From NCBI GenBank assembly GCA_964237235.1, contig CAXSGY010000009.1, positions 1 to 64,000 of the forward strand: DNA of 64,000 nucleotides, read 5' to 3'. Under the pieces are notes generated by a model. It saw nothing but the letters and a program-made list of their open reading frames with translations. It searched no databases and was not told the DNA's origin. Both the position numbers and the translations under genes were made by a program. The DNA comes from GCA-002050365 sp964237235. Its GTDB lineage: Bacteria; Acidobacteriota; Blastocatellia; Pyrinomonadales; Pyrinomonadaceae. Shown here piece by piece: positions 48,968 through 57,250 of the stretch; position 1 is the stretch's first letter, and every line of letters begins with the position of its first letter.

Positions 48968-49567
48968 CTAAATAATTTTCTTCATCTGTTTTTCAAATTC
49001 TCCGTTCAAACCTAATCTTCCAAGCCAGAGTATTTGCTCCTTCATCAGGCGCGGCAAATAAACGACATCCGACAAAGCGTATTCGATTAGTTCGTTTGTC
49101 CAAATGCCGTTCCAGTTTTTGTTAAATTTTTCGCGCTGAGATTTATCCAAATCAACTGCAAAATAACGATAGAGAGTTTCGGCTAAACTGACCGATTGAT
49201 TTGCGCCGCGCGTTAAAACTTTTTCGGCGATCATCGTGTCGAAAACATTGACGACCGTGTAGCCGTTTTCGCGCAGAAATTCTAAATCGAATTTCGCGTT
49301 GTGAAAGATTTTGACGATGTTCGCGTCGTCTAAAATTTCGGTCAGTTTGCCGAGCGCGACGCGTTCGCTAGTGGGGACGAGAACCGAAAAATCGCCGTCG
49401 GAAAACTGCACCGAAAAAAGTTTTCCGACGCGCGCGCTCAAACTCGACGTTTCCGTGTCGCAGCCTAAAACCGGCGCGTTTGCCAGTTTCTCAAAAGCCG
49501 TTTCGATGTCGTTTGCCGTTCGCGCCACTAAAATTTTCACGCTTTTAGATTGTAGATTACTAAACAT
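48968..49567 (-). CDS. RNase D-like 3'-5' exonuclease (DEDDy domain only)
   Basis: A 199-residue protein with the DEDD fold: VLGCDTETSSL (Asp and Glu), IFHNAKFDLEFLRE (Asp) and EYALSDVVYLPRL (Tyr and Asp, DEDDy class). There is no HRDC domain, so it is a short RNase D or WRN-like exonuclease, possibly acting on structured RNA or DNA ends. The ATG at 49567 is chosen over TTG at 49570. Divergent from yceH by 36 bases. Confidence 0.9.
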   Translation of the reverse strand: MFSNLQSKSVKILVARTANDIETAFEKLANAPVLGCDTETSSLSARVGKLFSVQFSDGDFSVLVPTSERVALGKLTEILDDANIVKIFHNAKFDLEFLRENGYTVVNVFDTMIAEKVLTRGANQSVSLAETLYRYFAVDLDKSQREKFNKNWNGIWTNELIEYALSDVVYLPRLMKEQILWLGRLGLNGEFEKQMKKII

Positions 49568-49603
49568 CAAACTGAAAATGTATTAAGCTATCAAACGAAA
49601 CTT

Positions 49604-50254
49604 ATGCCTGAAATTTTAACTGAAATTGAAGTCCGCGTGACGGGCGCGTTAATCGAAAAAGAATTGACCACGCCGGAATACTATCCGCTGACCTTAAACG
49701 CGCTTCTCGCCGCCTGTAACCAGAAAACGAACCGCGAGCCGGTCGTTAATTACGCCGAACAAATCGTGCAAAACGCGCTCGATGATTTGCGCGAGAAAAA
49801 TATCGCTTATGTTTTTTACGGCAGCACTTCGCGCGTGCCGAAGTATAAACATATTCTCGACAAAGTTCTCGAACTGACGCGTTCGGAGATTTCGATTATC
49901 TGCGTTTTACTGCTGCGCGGCGCGCAAACCATCGGCGAGCTGCGCGAGCGCACCGGCAGGCTTTACGAATTTAACGGCTTGGGCGAAGTGCAGGAAACGC
50001 TCGACAATTTAACGCGCCGCGACGAACCGCTCGTCGCCAAATTGGAACGCCAGACCGGACAAAAAGAAGTTCGCTACGCTCATCTTTTATCGGGCGACGC
50101 GCCGAGCTACACGCCGCCCGAAAAATTTGTTTCCGTCCCGAATCAAGCTGATAACGAACGCGTCGCTAAACTCGAAACAGAGTTGGAAAATCTGCGCGGC
50201 GAATTCGATTCTTTTCGATTATCGTTCGAGGAATTTAAAAAGCAGTTCGAGTAG
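49604..50254 (+). CDS. YceH-type (DUF480) protein
   Basis: A 216-residue protein with two winged-helix domains: EIEVRVTGALIEKELTTPEY, NALLAACNQKTNREPVV and VLLLRGAQTIGELRERTGRL. A C-terminal coiled-coil (AKLETELENLRGEFDSF) follows. The family is widespread, function not settled; helix-turn-helix content suggests DNA or protein binding. Followed by a hairpin repeat. Confidence 0.92.
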   Translation: MPEILTEIEVRVTGALIEKELTTPEYYPLTLNALLAACNQKTNREPVVNYAEQIVQNALDDLREKNIAYVFYGSTSRVPKYKHILDKVLELTRSEISIICVLLLRGAQTIGELRERTGRLYEFNGLGEVQETLDNLTRRDEPLVAKLERQTGQKEVRYAHLLSGDAPSYTPPEKFVSVPNQADNERVAKLETELENLRGEFDSFRLSFEEFKKQFE

Positions 50255-50280
50255 AAATGTCACCAAAATATTAACTGCGA

Positions 50281-50352
50281 GGTTCAGTATCGGGCGACTT
50301 CCCGAAACTCGTCAATAATCGAAAACGTCGGGCAGTCGCCCGACTCTGAACC
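50281..50352 (+). repeat. 72-nt compound inverted repeat (REP-like)
   Basis: GGTTCAG and CTGAACC (outer, 7 bp), CGGGCGACT and AGTCGCCCG (middle, 9 bp), and CCCGA with TCGGG (inner) form a nested hairpin. Between the arms lie 3-base interruptions. It may be a REP-like palindrome or a yceH terminator; its arrangement of three stems is unusual for a terminator and lacks a T-run. Confidence 0.65.
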
Positions 50353-50453
50353 GCTGAGATTTATTTTTAATGCCAAACCGTGATCTTTCTTTAAATTAAA
50401 GACCGGGCAAATTCGCGTTCAAGGTGTCCGCTCGCGCAGACGGTTCTACATTT

Positions 50454-51431
50454 TTACCATTCCAAGATATACGCGAACATCAACGGCGCGACGATTGAAG
50501 CGTCGGATTCGACGATGAATTTCGGTGTGTCAACCCCCAATTTTCCCCAAGTGATTTTTTCGTTCGGCACTGCGCCGGAATAAGAACCGTAAGAAGTCGT
50601 CGAATCGGAAATCTGGCAGAAATAGCCCCAGACCGGAACATTTGCGCGCTGCAAATCCTGATGCAGCATCGGCACGACGCAGATCGGGAAATCGCCCGCG
50701 ATGCCGCCGCCGATCTGGAAAAATCCGACGGTCGAATCGGCGGTTGACTCGTTCGTATACCAATCAGCCAAAAACATCATATACTCGATGCCGGTTTTGA
50801 CCGTGTGAACGTTTTTGATGTCGTTCGTCATCACGTGTCCGGTAAACATATTGCCCATCGTCGAATCTTCCCAGCCGGGAACGATGATCGGCAGATTTTT
50901 TTCCATCGCCGCATACATCCACGAATTTTTGACATCAATTTGGAAATATTTTTCGAGCGCGTCGGATTTCAAAACCTGATACATAAATTCGTGCGGAAAA
51001 TAGCGTTCGCCGTTTCCGTCGGCTCGCGTCCAAACGTCAACCATCGCGGTTTCCAATCTTCGCATCGCTTCCATTTCGGGAATGCAGGTGTCGGTGACGC
51101 GGTTCATATGGCGGTCTAATAAATCCTGCTCGTCGGCGGGCGTGAGGTCGCGGTAATGCGGAACTCTTTCGTAAAAATCGTGCGCGACGAGATTAAATAA
51201 ATCTTCTTCCAAATTCGCGCCGGTGCAGGAAATAATCTGCACTTTGTCCTGCCTGATCATTTCCGCCAAAGATAAACCGATTTCGGCGGAACTCATCGCG
51301 CCCGCCATCGTTATCATCATTTTTCCGCCGTCCGCGAGATGCGTTTTATACGCTTCCGCCGCATCTATAAGAGCCGCCGAATTGAAATGTCTGAAATGAT
51401 GTTTAATAAATTCGCTGATCGTATTTGCCAT
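50454..51431 (-). CDS. Deoxyhypusine synthase-like protein
   Basis: A 325-residue NAD-dependent spermidine-modifying enzyme. NAD-binding features TMAGAMSSAEIGLSLAEM, VQIISCTGANLEEDLFNLV and the GG-rich FFQIGGGIAGDFPICVVP are present; the active-site lysine is in KITWGKLGVDTPKFIVESD, aligning with the catalytic Lys of eukaryotic deoxyhypusine synthase. Bacteria do not carry eIF5A, so bacterial homologues probably make homospermidine or a related polyamine. No eIF5A-like substrate gene was seen. Confidence 0.9.
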   Translation of the reverse strand: MANTISEFIKHHFRHFNSAALIDAAEAYKTHLADGGKMMITMAGAMSSAEIGLSLAEMIRQDKVQIISCTGANLEEDLFNLVAHDFYERVPHYRDLTPADEQDLLDRHMNRVTDTCIPEMEAMRRLETAMVDVWTRADGNGERYFPHEFMYQVLKSDALEKYFQIDVKNSWMYAAMEKNLPIIVPGWEDSTMGNMFTGHVMTNDIKNVHTVKTGIEYMMFLADWYTNESTADSTVGFFQIGGGIAGDFPICVVPMLHQDLQRANVPVWGYFCQISDSTTSYGSYSGAVPNEKITWGKLGVDTPKFIVESDASIVAPLMFAYILEW

Positions 51432-51511
51432 AAATTAAATTTTCTCCGTGAATTTATTTTATACGCTTTAACGGCGCAGGCAAAAATCGCTTGAATTGAT
51501 TCTTTAAACTT

Positions 51512-53197
51512 TCAATGCAGGGAAAGGTTAATCGTAAAATTTTGCGTCGCGGCGATTGATAAATTCTGACTGTCTCGTGCCGTAATCGTAAAATTCCAAC
51601 TTCCGCGCACGACAGCTTTACCGTAGAGTTTGCCCGTCGCTGCATCGAGCGATAAGCCGACGGGCAAACTTCCCTGCGAAATTGACCAGACAAATGCGCC
51701 CGAACCGCCCGACGCTTGCAGAAGTTGATTGTAAGTTCTGCCGCGCAAGGCAGACGGCAAATTGGCGGTTGTAATTTGCACGGCGGCGTTGCCGAATTCA
51801 TACGCGCCGCTGTCTAGATTTCCGTTCGTCGGTCGCGCTTCGCTCGATTGATGTTTGACGTATTGCCGAACGATGTTGTTCGCGGGCAAAACCGCCGAGA
51901 GCAGATTTGTTCCGACGTTGATTGCCGTCGAATTTGCGAGCAGACGAAAATTCTGCGCCGCTTCGTCCGCAAAATTCGGCGATGCGGCTTGCACGCTCGT
52001 TCCGTCATTATTGACCGTTCCGCCAAACGTCGAAAACGAAACGCGCCAATTCGCCTTTAACCAGTTGTGCGTAATCGAAAGCGTTCCGGCATCGTCGAGC
52101 AGCGCGAGATTTGCGCCGCTTGCCGTGTTGTAGAAAATATTGTTTCGCGCGTCGCAAGTTTCTTCGTTCGTGTCGAGCTTGAAAAGCGTCGTGTTGCCCG
52201 CGCGCGTTGAAACGACGGTGTTGTTGTAAAAATAAAGCGTTCCTTTGCGATAATTCGCCGTCGCTCCGCTGTCGCCGCCGTAATGCGTGATTTGCGAATT
52301 GCCCGCGCCGTCGGGTTCGATTAAAACGTTTCCGTAAACAAAAGTTGTGCGATAATTCGCGTCGTTGCGAATCAGCGCGCTGTCTTCGCCGTCAACCAAA
52401 TCAAGCTGACGATTGCCCGATTCGATCCAGTTGTAACGCACGATTAAACCGGCGGAACGATCCTTCAAATTGTTTCCCAACGCGCCTGTTTTCGGCGCGC
52501 CGAAACGATTATATTGAAACGTGATATTTATCGCCGCCGTGTAATTATTGTGTTGAAACGCGCTGCCGACGATGCCGTTGTCGTATATGTAATTGCCTTC
52601 GACCAGAATATCGCGCGAAGCCAAATCATCGCTTGAAGCGACAAAAAATCCGTTCGCGTTATCGTGCAGAATGCAGTTTCTGACCGTGATATTTTCGCCT
52701 TTTTCGACGTAAATCGAAGATGCCGCGCTCGAATACGTGCCGCTCGCGCCCGTCTCGTCGGTGAACGAATAATTCGGATGTGCGCCGCGAATGTCTAAAT
52801 TTTCGATGGTAATAAATTTCGGCAGAGTATCGGCGGGAATATTCGCGTAACCGATTTTGATAACGCTTCGCGAATCGCCCGGAAAATTTAAATTCGCCGG
52901 TGTCGTCGCGCCGTTGCCGTCAATCACCGGCAGCTCACCGTTTTGATTGGCAACGCCCCGGACCGTAATCGGCGCGGTTGCCGTCCCCTGCCGGCAAATC
53001 ACCCATTTTTCCTTATAAGGCGTTGCCTTCCAATAAATCAAAACCGTATCGCCCGGCTGCAAAGTCGCCCACGGAACTTCGGCAATCGTATCGAGCGCAG
53101 TGTTCGGTTTGACTTCGTAAACGGCGGCGCGAATGTTTGCGGCGGCGCACAGAAAAACGAACAAAACAAAAGCGATACAAAAAATCAGATTCTTCAT
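51512..53197 (-). CDS. Secreted right-handed beta-helix protein with C-terminal Ig-like domain
   Basis: A 561-residue exported protein. Signal peptide MKNLIFCIAFVLFVFLCAAA; then a parallel beta-helix of about 12 coils (VYEVKPNTALDTIAEVPWA, ITVRNCILHDNANGFFVASS, ILVEGNYIYDNGIVGSAFQH, AGLIVRYNWIESGNRQLDLV, GTLYFYNNTVVSTRAGNTTL). The last ~80 residues form a cadherin/Ig-like module (LPSALRGRTYNQLLQASGGS, WNFTITARDSQNLSIAATQN). Such proteins are often polysaccharide lyases or surface adhesins; no catalytic motif could be identified. Confidence 0.85.
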   Translation of the reverse strand: MKNLIFCIAFVLFVFLCAAANIRAAVYEVKPNTALDTIAEVPWATLQPGDTVLIYWKATPYKEKWVICRQGTATAPITVRGVANQNGELPVIDGNGATTPANLNFPGDSRSVIKIGYANIPADTLPKFITIENLDIRGAHPNYSFTDETGASGTYSSAASSIYVEKGENITVRNCILHDNANGFFVASSDDLASRDILVEGNYIYDNGIVGSAFQHNNYTAAINITFQYNRFGAPKTGALGNNLKDRSAGLIVRYNWIESGNRQLDLVDGEDSALIRNDANYRTTFVYGNVLIEPDGAGNSQITHYGGDSGATANYRKGTLYFYNNTVVSTRAGNTTLFKLDTNEETCDARNNIFYNTASGANLALLDDAGTLSITHNWLKANWRVSFSTFGGTVNNDGTSVQAASPNFADEAAQNFRLLANSTAINVGTNLLSAVLPANNIVRQYVKHQSSEARPTNGNLDSGAYEFGNAAVQITTANLPSALRGRTYNQLLQASGGSGAFVWSISQGSLPVGLSLDAATGKLYGKAVVRGSWNFTITARDSQNLSIAATQNFTINLSLH

Positions 53198-53264
53198 AAT
53201 AATTATAGTTTTTCAAAAATTAACGATGCCCAAAAAAGCAAGCCCGGAATAGCTGAAAGATGAA

Positions 53265-53313
53265 AAGTAATAAGTGATAACTTGAATTTCGCGCCGTCTA
53301 TCACTTATTACTT
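53265..53313. repeat. Inverted heptad array with 15-bp arms
   Basis: AAGTAATAAGTGATA (53265-53279) is the exact complement of TATCACTTATTACTT (53299-53313). Further heptad-like CTCACCT TTCACTT ATTCCG continues to 53333. Confidence 0.85.
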
Positions 53314-53560
53314 CTCACCTTTCACTTATTCCGAATCGTATAAAATCTTGAAAATATTCGGCATTGCCTCTAGTTCAAAACTCAAATTTTTCGATGTTGG
53401 CGGCTAATTAAAAATGCGGAATTTGAACGGGCGAATAATATGATTCGCGGCATTGATAAAATTTCGATTCGTTAAGATTTTATCACGCCGGAGTGCGAAG
53501 CGTCTATGACTTTATGCGGCTCGATTTAGTCGCAAACGCACCGAAAAATCGGGCTTAAAA

Positions 53561-53598
53561 TGAAAAAGAGGAAAGGAAAACTTCCTTGTCCTCTTTCA
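53561..53598 (-). terminator. Terminator of the 29-residue-repeat gene
   Basis: AAAGAGGA-AAGGAA pairs with TTCCTT-G-TCCTCTTT across a three-base loop. Read on the minus strand it lies 115 bases past the stop of the repeat protein. A T-run is weak, so confidence is moderate. Confidence 0.6.
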
Positions 53599-53711
53599 CA
53601 AATTACAATCTTCGCCGCTTCTCTAGAAGAACGCATTCCCAGGTTCTAAAGAAGTTTCCAAAGCACCCTTTTTCACTCGAAGAATTGTAATCTGATTTTT
53701 GTTCTAAGAAA

Positions 53712-54620
53712 TTATCTGCCGTAAACGCCGATGCGTTTCTGCACGAGTTTCTCGACTTCGAGCGGCACGCCGTCGGCTTTCGCCTGTCGAATAAATGCGC
53801 CGTCAATTTTGAAGATTCGCATTTTCACCAAATCTTCAACGTTTAGATTCGTCAAGCCTTCGTTGCGGGCTTCGGTGATAAATTCGGGCGTAACTTTGAA
53901 GATTCGCATTTTCACAAGGCTCTCGAACGGCTCTTTGTCAAATCCCATCTGCGCGACCCAGCGAACGAAATCGGCATCAATTTTGAAGATGCGCGCCTTG
54001 ACCAAATCTTCCATTGTCAAATTTGCAAAGCCCGAAGCCTTCATTTCCTGCATAAATTTCGAATCAACTTTGAAAATCGCCGCTTTGAAAAGATCGTCCG
54101 TATCGAGATTGCCCAAATTTGCCGCGAGCAAATCGTCGGCGAGCGCGGTCGTTACGTTAACGGTCGCCGCCGTAAAAAGCCGGTCTTCCGCTTCGCGTTC
54201 GTCGCCCGTTTTTTCCGTTTTTTCAAAATCGAAGCCGCGCGATTTCATCGCCGAGACGAACTGCGGATTCGACGTAAAACGAAAAGTTCCCGCGCCTTTA
54301 CCGTCCGTAAAACTGCCTTCGCATTCGATTGTCCCGGCTTCGCGGACGAGGCTGAATTTGACCGCGCCGTTCTTCAAAGCCTGTTCGCGGTTCAAGCCCT
54401 GCAAATCCGCGTATGCGAAGGTCGAACCGTGCTGGCTTCTGCCGCCTTTCTCGGTGCGGCGTTCAAACGACAGATAGATTTTATCGGTATTTTTCTCGGA
54501 TTTTGTATCTGCTTTCCAATCACCGGTCAGCGTCGTCTGCGCGACAATCACGCAGTTGCCGATTACTATGACGATGAAAACGAAAATCAAACCCGTGAAA
54601 AATTTGATATTTTTTGACAT
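53712..54620 (-). CDS. Secreted protein with four ~29-residue repeats
   Basis: A 302-residue exported protein of no recognised function. A signal peptide (FFTGLIFVFIVIVIGNCVIV) and a beta-rich ~100-residue domain are followed by repeats at about residues 176-204, 205-233, 234-262 and 263-290, with a partial copy after. Each reads roughly DLVKxRIFKIDxxFVxxMxxxG followed by FxNLxxE. Such repeats occur in secreted or membrane proteins of Acidobacteriota-type organisms. The repeats are probably helical and bind a partner. Stands alone. Confidence 0.75.
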   Translation of the reverse strand: MSKNIKFFTGLIFVFIVIVIGNCVIVAQTTLTGDWKADTKSEKNTDKIYLSFERRTEKGGRSQHGSTFAYADLQGLNREQALKNGAVKFSLVREAGTIECEGSFTDGKGAGTFRFTSNPQFVSAMKSRGFDFEKTEKTGDEREAEDRLFTAATVNVTTALADDLLAANLGNLDTDDLFKAAIFKVDSKFMQEMKASGFANLTMEDLVKARIFKIDADFVRWVAQMGFDKEPFESLVKMRIFKVTPEFITEARNEGLTNLNVEDLVKMRIFKIDGAFIRQAKADGVPLEVEKLVQKRIGVYGR

Positions 54621-54987
54621 ATTCGATTACTCCTGAAACTGTAAATTTTTAGGCAAGTCAAAAGAAAAACACCGCGCTCCGGTGTTTTGTGACAAATATA
54701 TTTTGCGAAAAATTTAAGGCGCGGTTTTATGCAATCGCTATTTTGGACAGATAGGAAACAAAAGCTATTGCAAATTCAAAATGAACGGATGGACGGAAGA
54801 AAATCTACTTGCCCCTATGTTTCTATATTGTCAACAAAATTTTGAAACACGTCGAAACATAGCGGCAAATGGATTTTTTAATTTTGTCTATACGTCAATT
54901 TAGCCTTCGAAACAGCGGCGGCTTTATAAAATGCGCTCCGCAAATTTTTCCGAATCAGCGCGCGTTTCGATAGCTGGTTTTGTTCGT
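54621..54987. other. Gene-free gap holding one hairpin
   Basis: 367 bases between the repeat-protein gene and sufU, both on the minus strand. It contains a terminator hairpin AAAACACCG/CGGTGTTTT at 54666-54688 and an inverted repeat CTATGTTTC/GAAACATAG at 54815-54862. No gene or clear promoter was found. Confidence 0.55.
54666..54688. terminator. Terminator-like hairpin
   Basis: AAAACACCG (54666-54674) and CGGTGTTTT (54680-54688) form a 9-bp stem with a 5-base loop. It could end sufU transcription, about 300 bases past its stop, or be an attenuator in the leader of the repeat-protein gene. Confidence 0.55.
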
Positions 54988-55437
54988 TTATTCGGTCGAA
55001 ATTTCCGTCTCGCCGGAAAGCGCGGCGTGAAGCGTGTGCCAGCTTAAACTGGCGCATTTGACGCGCGCTGGAAATTCTAAAACTCCGGCGAAAATTTTCA
55101 GTCTGCCCAAAGAATTTTCTTCTTCGTCCGCGTCGAGTTCGCCGATGACCATTCGATGAAATTCGTCGAATAAAGCATCGGCTTGAGCTTTCGATTTTCC
55201 TTTGACCGCCTGTGTCATCATCGAAGCCGAAGCCTTTGAAATGGCGCAGCCCGAACCTTTGAAGGCGACATCTTTTACCCGGTCGTCTTCCATTTCGACG
55301 TAAACCCTGAGCGCGTCGCCGCACAACGGATTGTTGCCGTCCGCCGTCTGCGTCGCCGCTTCGATCTCGCGGAAATTTCTGGGGTTTTTGTTGTGGTCTA
55401 AAATTACTTCCTGATATAAATCGTTTAATTCGGACAT
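54988..55437 (-). CDS. sufU: Fe-S cluster assembly scaffold/sulfur-transfer protein SufU
   Basis: Accepts sulfur from SufS for Fe-S assembly. 149 residues with LDHNKNPRNFREIE, the first Cys in NNPLCGDALRVYVEMEDD, the second in FKGSGCAISKASASMMTQAV and the third in RVKCASLSWHTLHAAL, the zinc-binding set of the SufU branch. Its usual partner sufS is present on the same strand 6 kb away at 61413, with accessory genes between them. Confidence 0.95.
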   Translation of the reverse strand: MSELNDLYQEVILDHNKNPRNFREIEAATQTADGNNPLCGDALRVYVEMEDDRVKDVAFKGSGCAISKASASMMTQAVKGKSKAQADALFDEFHRMVIGELDADEEENSLGRLKIFAGVLEFPARVKCASLSWHTLHAALSGETEISTE

Positions 55438-55643
55438 ATTGGTTTTGGATTTCAGATTTCGGACTTTGGATCGCTTTTTTCTTCGCGCTGAAAAATCATT
55501 TCATTGTCAGGAGTGCGAAGATTTTTGACTTTCCAAATTTCAAATCTTTTCATAAAATTTTAATCGTTTCAAAATATATTTGAAAGCCTGCCGGATTGTT
55601 CGAGGCGTTGGCGAATTTTTCTTTGCCAACTGCTTTGAACGAC

Positions 55644-55805
55644 TTATTCGACGCGCTTCATCAACTGCGGCACGATTACCTTGACGGCGACGGCGCGTTT
55701 CGTGCAGAGATGCGCGGCTAAATAAACTGCGCCCATTCCGCCGCGCCCGACTTCGCGTTCGATTTTGTATTTACCGTCGAGAATTTGCCCGACAAAATTC
55801 TGCAT
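55644..55805 (-). pseudogene. Truncated N-terminal piece of a Ser/Thr protein kinase (PknB-like)
   Basis: An ATG at 55805 opens 53 codons to TAA at 55644. The product has the kinase P-loop and lysine: GQILDGKYKIEREVGRGGMG, AVYLAAHLCTKRAVAVKVI. A full kinase needs ~270 residues, so the catalytic loop and activation segment are missing. After the stop, no kinase sequence resumes in this frame. Probably a remnant; a functional short protein is unlikely. Confidence 0.65.
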
Positions 55806-55851
55806 CTCGATTTTTTTATTTCCGGCGGCGTTCGGCGAATTTAATCGGCTT

Positions 55852-56736
55852 CTATTTTTTCAAAACGCTTTCCGCCGCGACGATTTCAAAATACGGATTG
55901 CCCGCGAAAAAATCGCGCAAAATTTTTGTGTGCGCCGCGCCGATAATCAGCAGATAACGATTATCTTCGAGCGATGCGCGGCGCAGAATATTCGTCAAAA
56001 TTTTCAAGTTGCGATTATACCAGAGGCTTTCATATTCCGCGCCGACGTAGTTGTCGCCTTCGCCGAGCGCGAGCGAAAGGTAATTGTCGTTGTTGTAATT
56101 GCTTCGCAAAATCGCTTCCGGCGAATTGAGCCACAAATAATATTCACGCAAATTGATTTCGGGCAGCTTTAAAACCTTGTAATCTTTGGAAGCCGGAAAC
56201 GGCAGAAACAAAAACCTTTCGTTCTCGTTTTTCGGCTCGGGCGCGGCGTTGATCGCCTGAACCTGTTTGATGTAGGCGCGTTCAACGTCGTCTTTGGCAT
56301 TTTTCAATGCTTCGTCAAAGTTCGTCGGTATTTGATAATCAACGCAGATCACGCCGTTCGGATTATTCGTTTTTTGCGCGGTTCTGATGCCGAGCTGGAA
56401 AATCTCGTTTCGCAGATCGTTGCCCGTCGGCTCGATTTTGTTCTTGAAATCGGCGTAGATTTTATCCCACTTCGCCTGCCGCGCGGGTTCGTTTTCGACG
56501 AAAATTTTATCGGGATTATATTTCGCCAAAGACGCGACGACCTCGTTAATTTCCGTCTGTCTCTTGGCTAAGAGCGCGTCAAATTCCTGTTTGTTCGTGT
56601 CGGTCGTCGCGCCGAAATGAAACGTGCCGAGAATGACGATTTGAATTTTTTTCGCAGGCGGTTTCGGTTTTTCCTGCGCTGAAAAATTAAAAGCTGAAAA
56701 TAACAAAAGCAGCAATATAAAAAAAATTTTACGCAT
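55852..56736 (-). CDS. DUF5694-type (TraB/erythromycin esterase-like) secreted protein
   Basis: A 294-residue exported protein. A signal peptide (MRKIFFILLLLLFSAFNFSA) precedes IQIVILGTFHFGATTDTNKQ, an early His motif, then DKIFVENEPARQ and YLLIIGAAHTKILRDF, a C-terminal His motif. Those two motifs are typical of DUF5694, related to TraB-like proteases or ligand-binding proteins. Function not established. Just downstream of the frameshifted cupin gene on the same strand. Confidence 0.75.
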   Translation of the reverse strand: MRKIFFILLLLLFSAFNFSAQEKPKPPAKKIQIVILGTFHFGATTDTNKQEFDALLAKRQTEINEVVASLAKYNPDKIFVENEPARQAKWDKIYADFKNKIEPTGNDLRNEIFQLGIRTAQKTNNPNGVICVDYQIPTNFDEALKNAKDDVERAYIKQVQAINAAPEPKNENERFLFLPFPASKDYKVLKLPEINLREYYLWLNSPEAILRSNYNNDNYLSLALGEGDNYVGAEYESLWYNRNLKILTNILRRASLEDNRYLLIIGAAHTKILRDFFAGNPYFEIVAAESVLKK

Positions 56737-56744
56737 CGTTTCAA

Positions 56745-57103
56745 CTAAATTTTATCGCCGACCGGCGCGGTGAAATTTTCGTCCGTGACATTGCCCGTAT
56801 TTAAAACATTTTTCGGCTCGAACAGTAAGACCTCGACTTCCTCGTCCGCCACCGGACGGTGTTCCGTGCCGCGCGGAACGATGACAAATTCGCCGGGCGC
56901 GAGTTCGATTGTTTGATCGCGGAATTCGAGTCGAAAATTTCCCTTGACGGCGAGAAACATTTCATCCTCGCGTTCGTGAAAATGCCACGGAAACGCGCCC
57001 TTAAATTTGACGAGCTTAATTTCCTGCTCGTTCAATCGCCGATTGTTTTCGGTCGCCAGTGTTCGTTTATCAACGCGAATTTTTCGGCTAAATTTACCTT
57101 CAT
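56745..57103 (-). pseudogene. Cupin-domain protein, split by a one-base deletion
   Basis: ATG at 57103 gives MKVNLAEKFALINEHWRPKT and then IGD followed by TGA. In the next frame, from about 57035, LNEQEIKLVKFKGAFPWHFH continues a normal cupin: HFHEREDEMF (metal His, His, Glu), EFVIVPRGTEHRPVADE (second His), VLLFEPKNVLNTGNV. Adding one A at about 57036 (GGCGAATTGAAC) would restore one ~119-residue gene. So it is a broken gene or a sequence error; the remainder from TTG 57035 could still be made. Confidence 0.8.
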
Positions 57104-57250
57104 AATTTAATTTCGATTATAGCATTTCGATTTTAGATTCGCTTCAGCGAAAATAAAATTTCAAACTTGAACGTTGTCCGTCGGTTTTCATTTGAACGCC
57201 GCTTTTTTTTGCAGTAATTTTTAAATTACTTATTCCGGACGGCAAAAATT

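Larger units (their letters stand above)
53198..53711. other. 514-bp gene-free gap with a repeat and a terminator
   Basis: Contains the inverted heptad array 53265-53313, the terminator 53561-53598, and otherwise no supported gene. The upstream region of the beta-helix gene (minus strand) lies here; no promoter was assigned. The rest looks like unconstrained AT-rich sequence. Confidence 0.55.
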
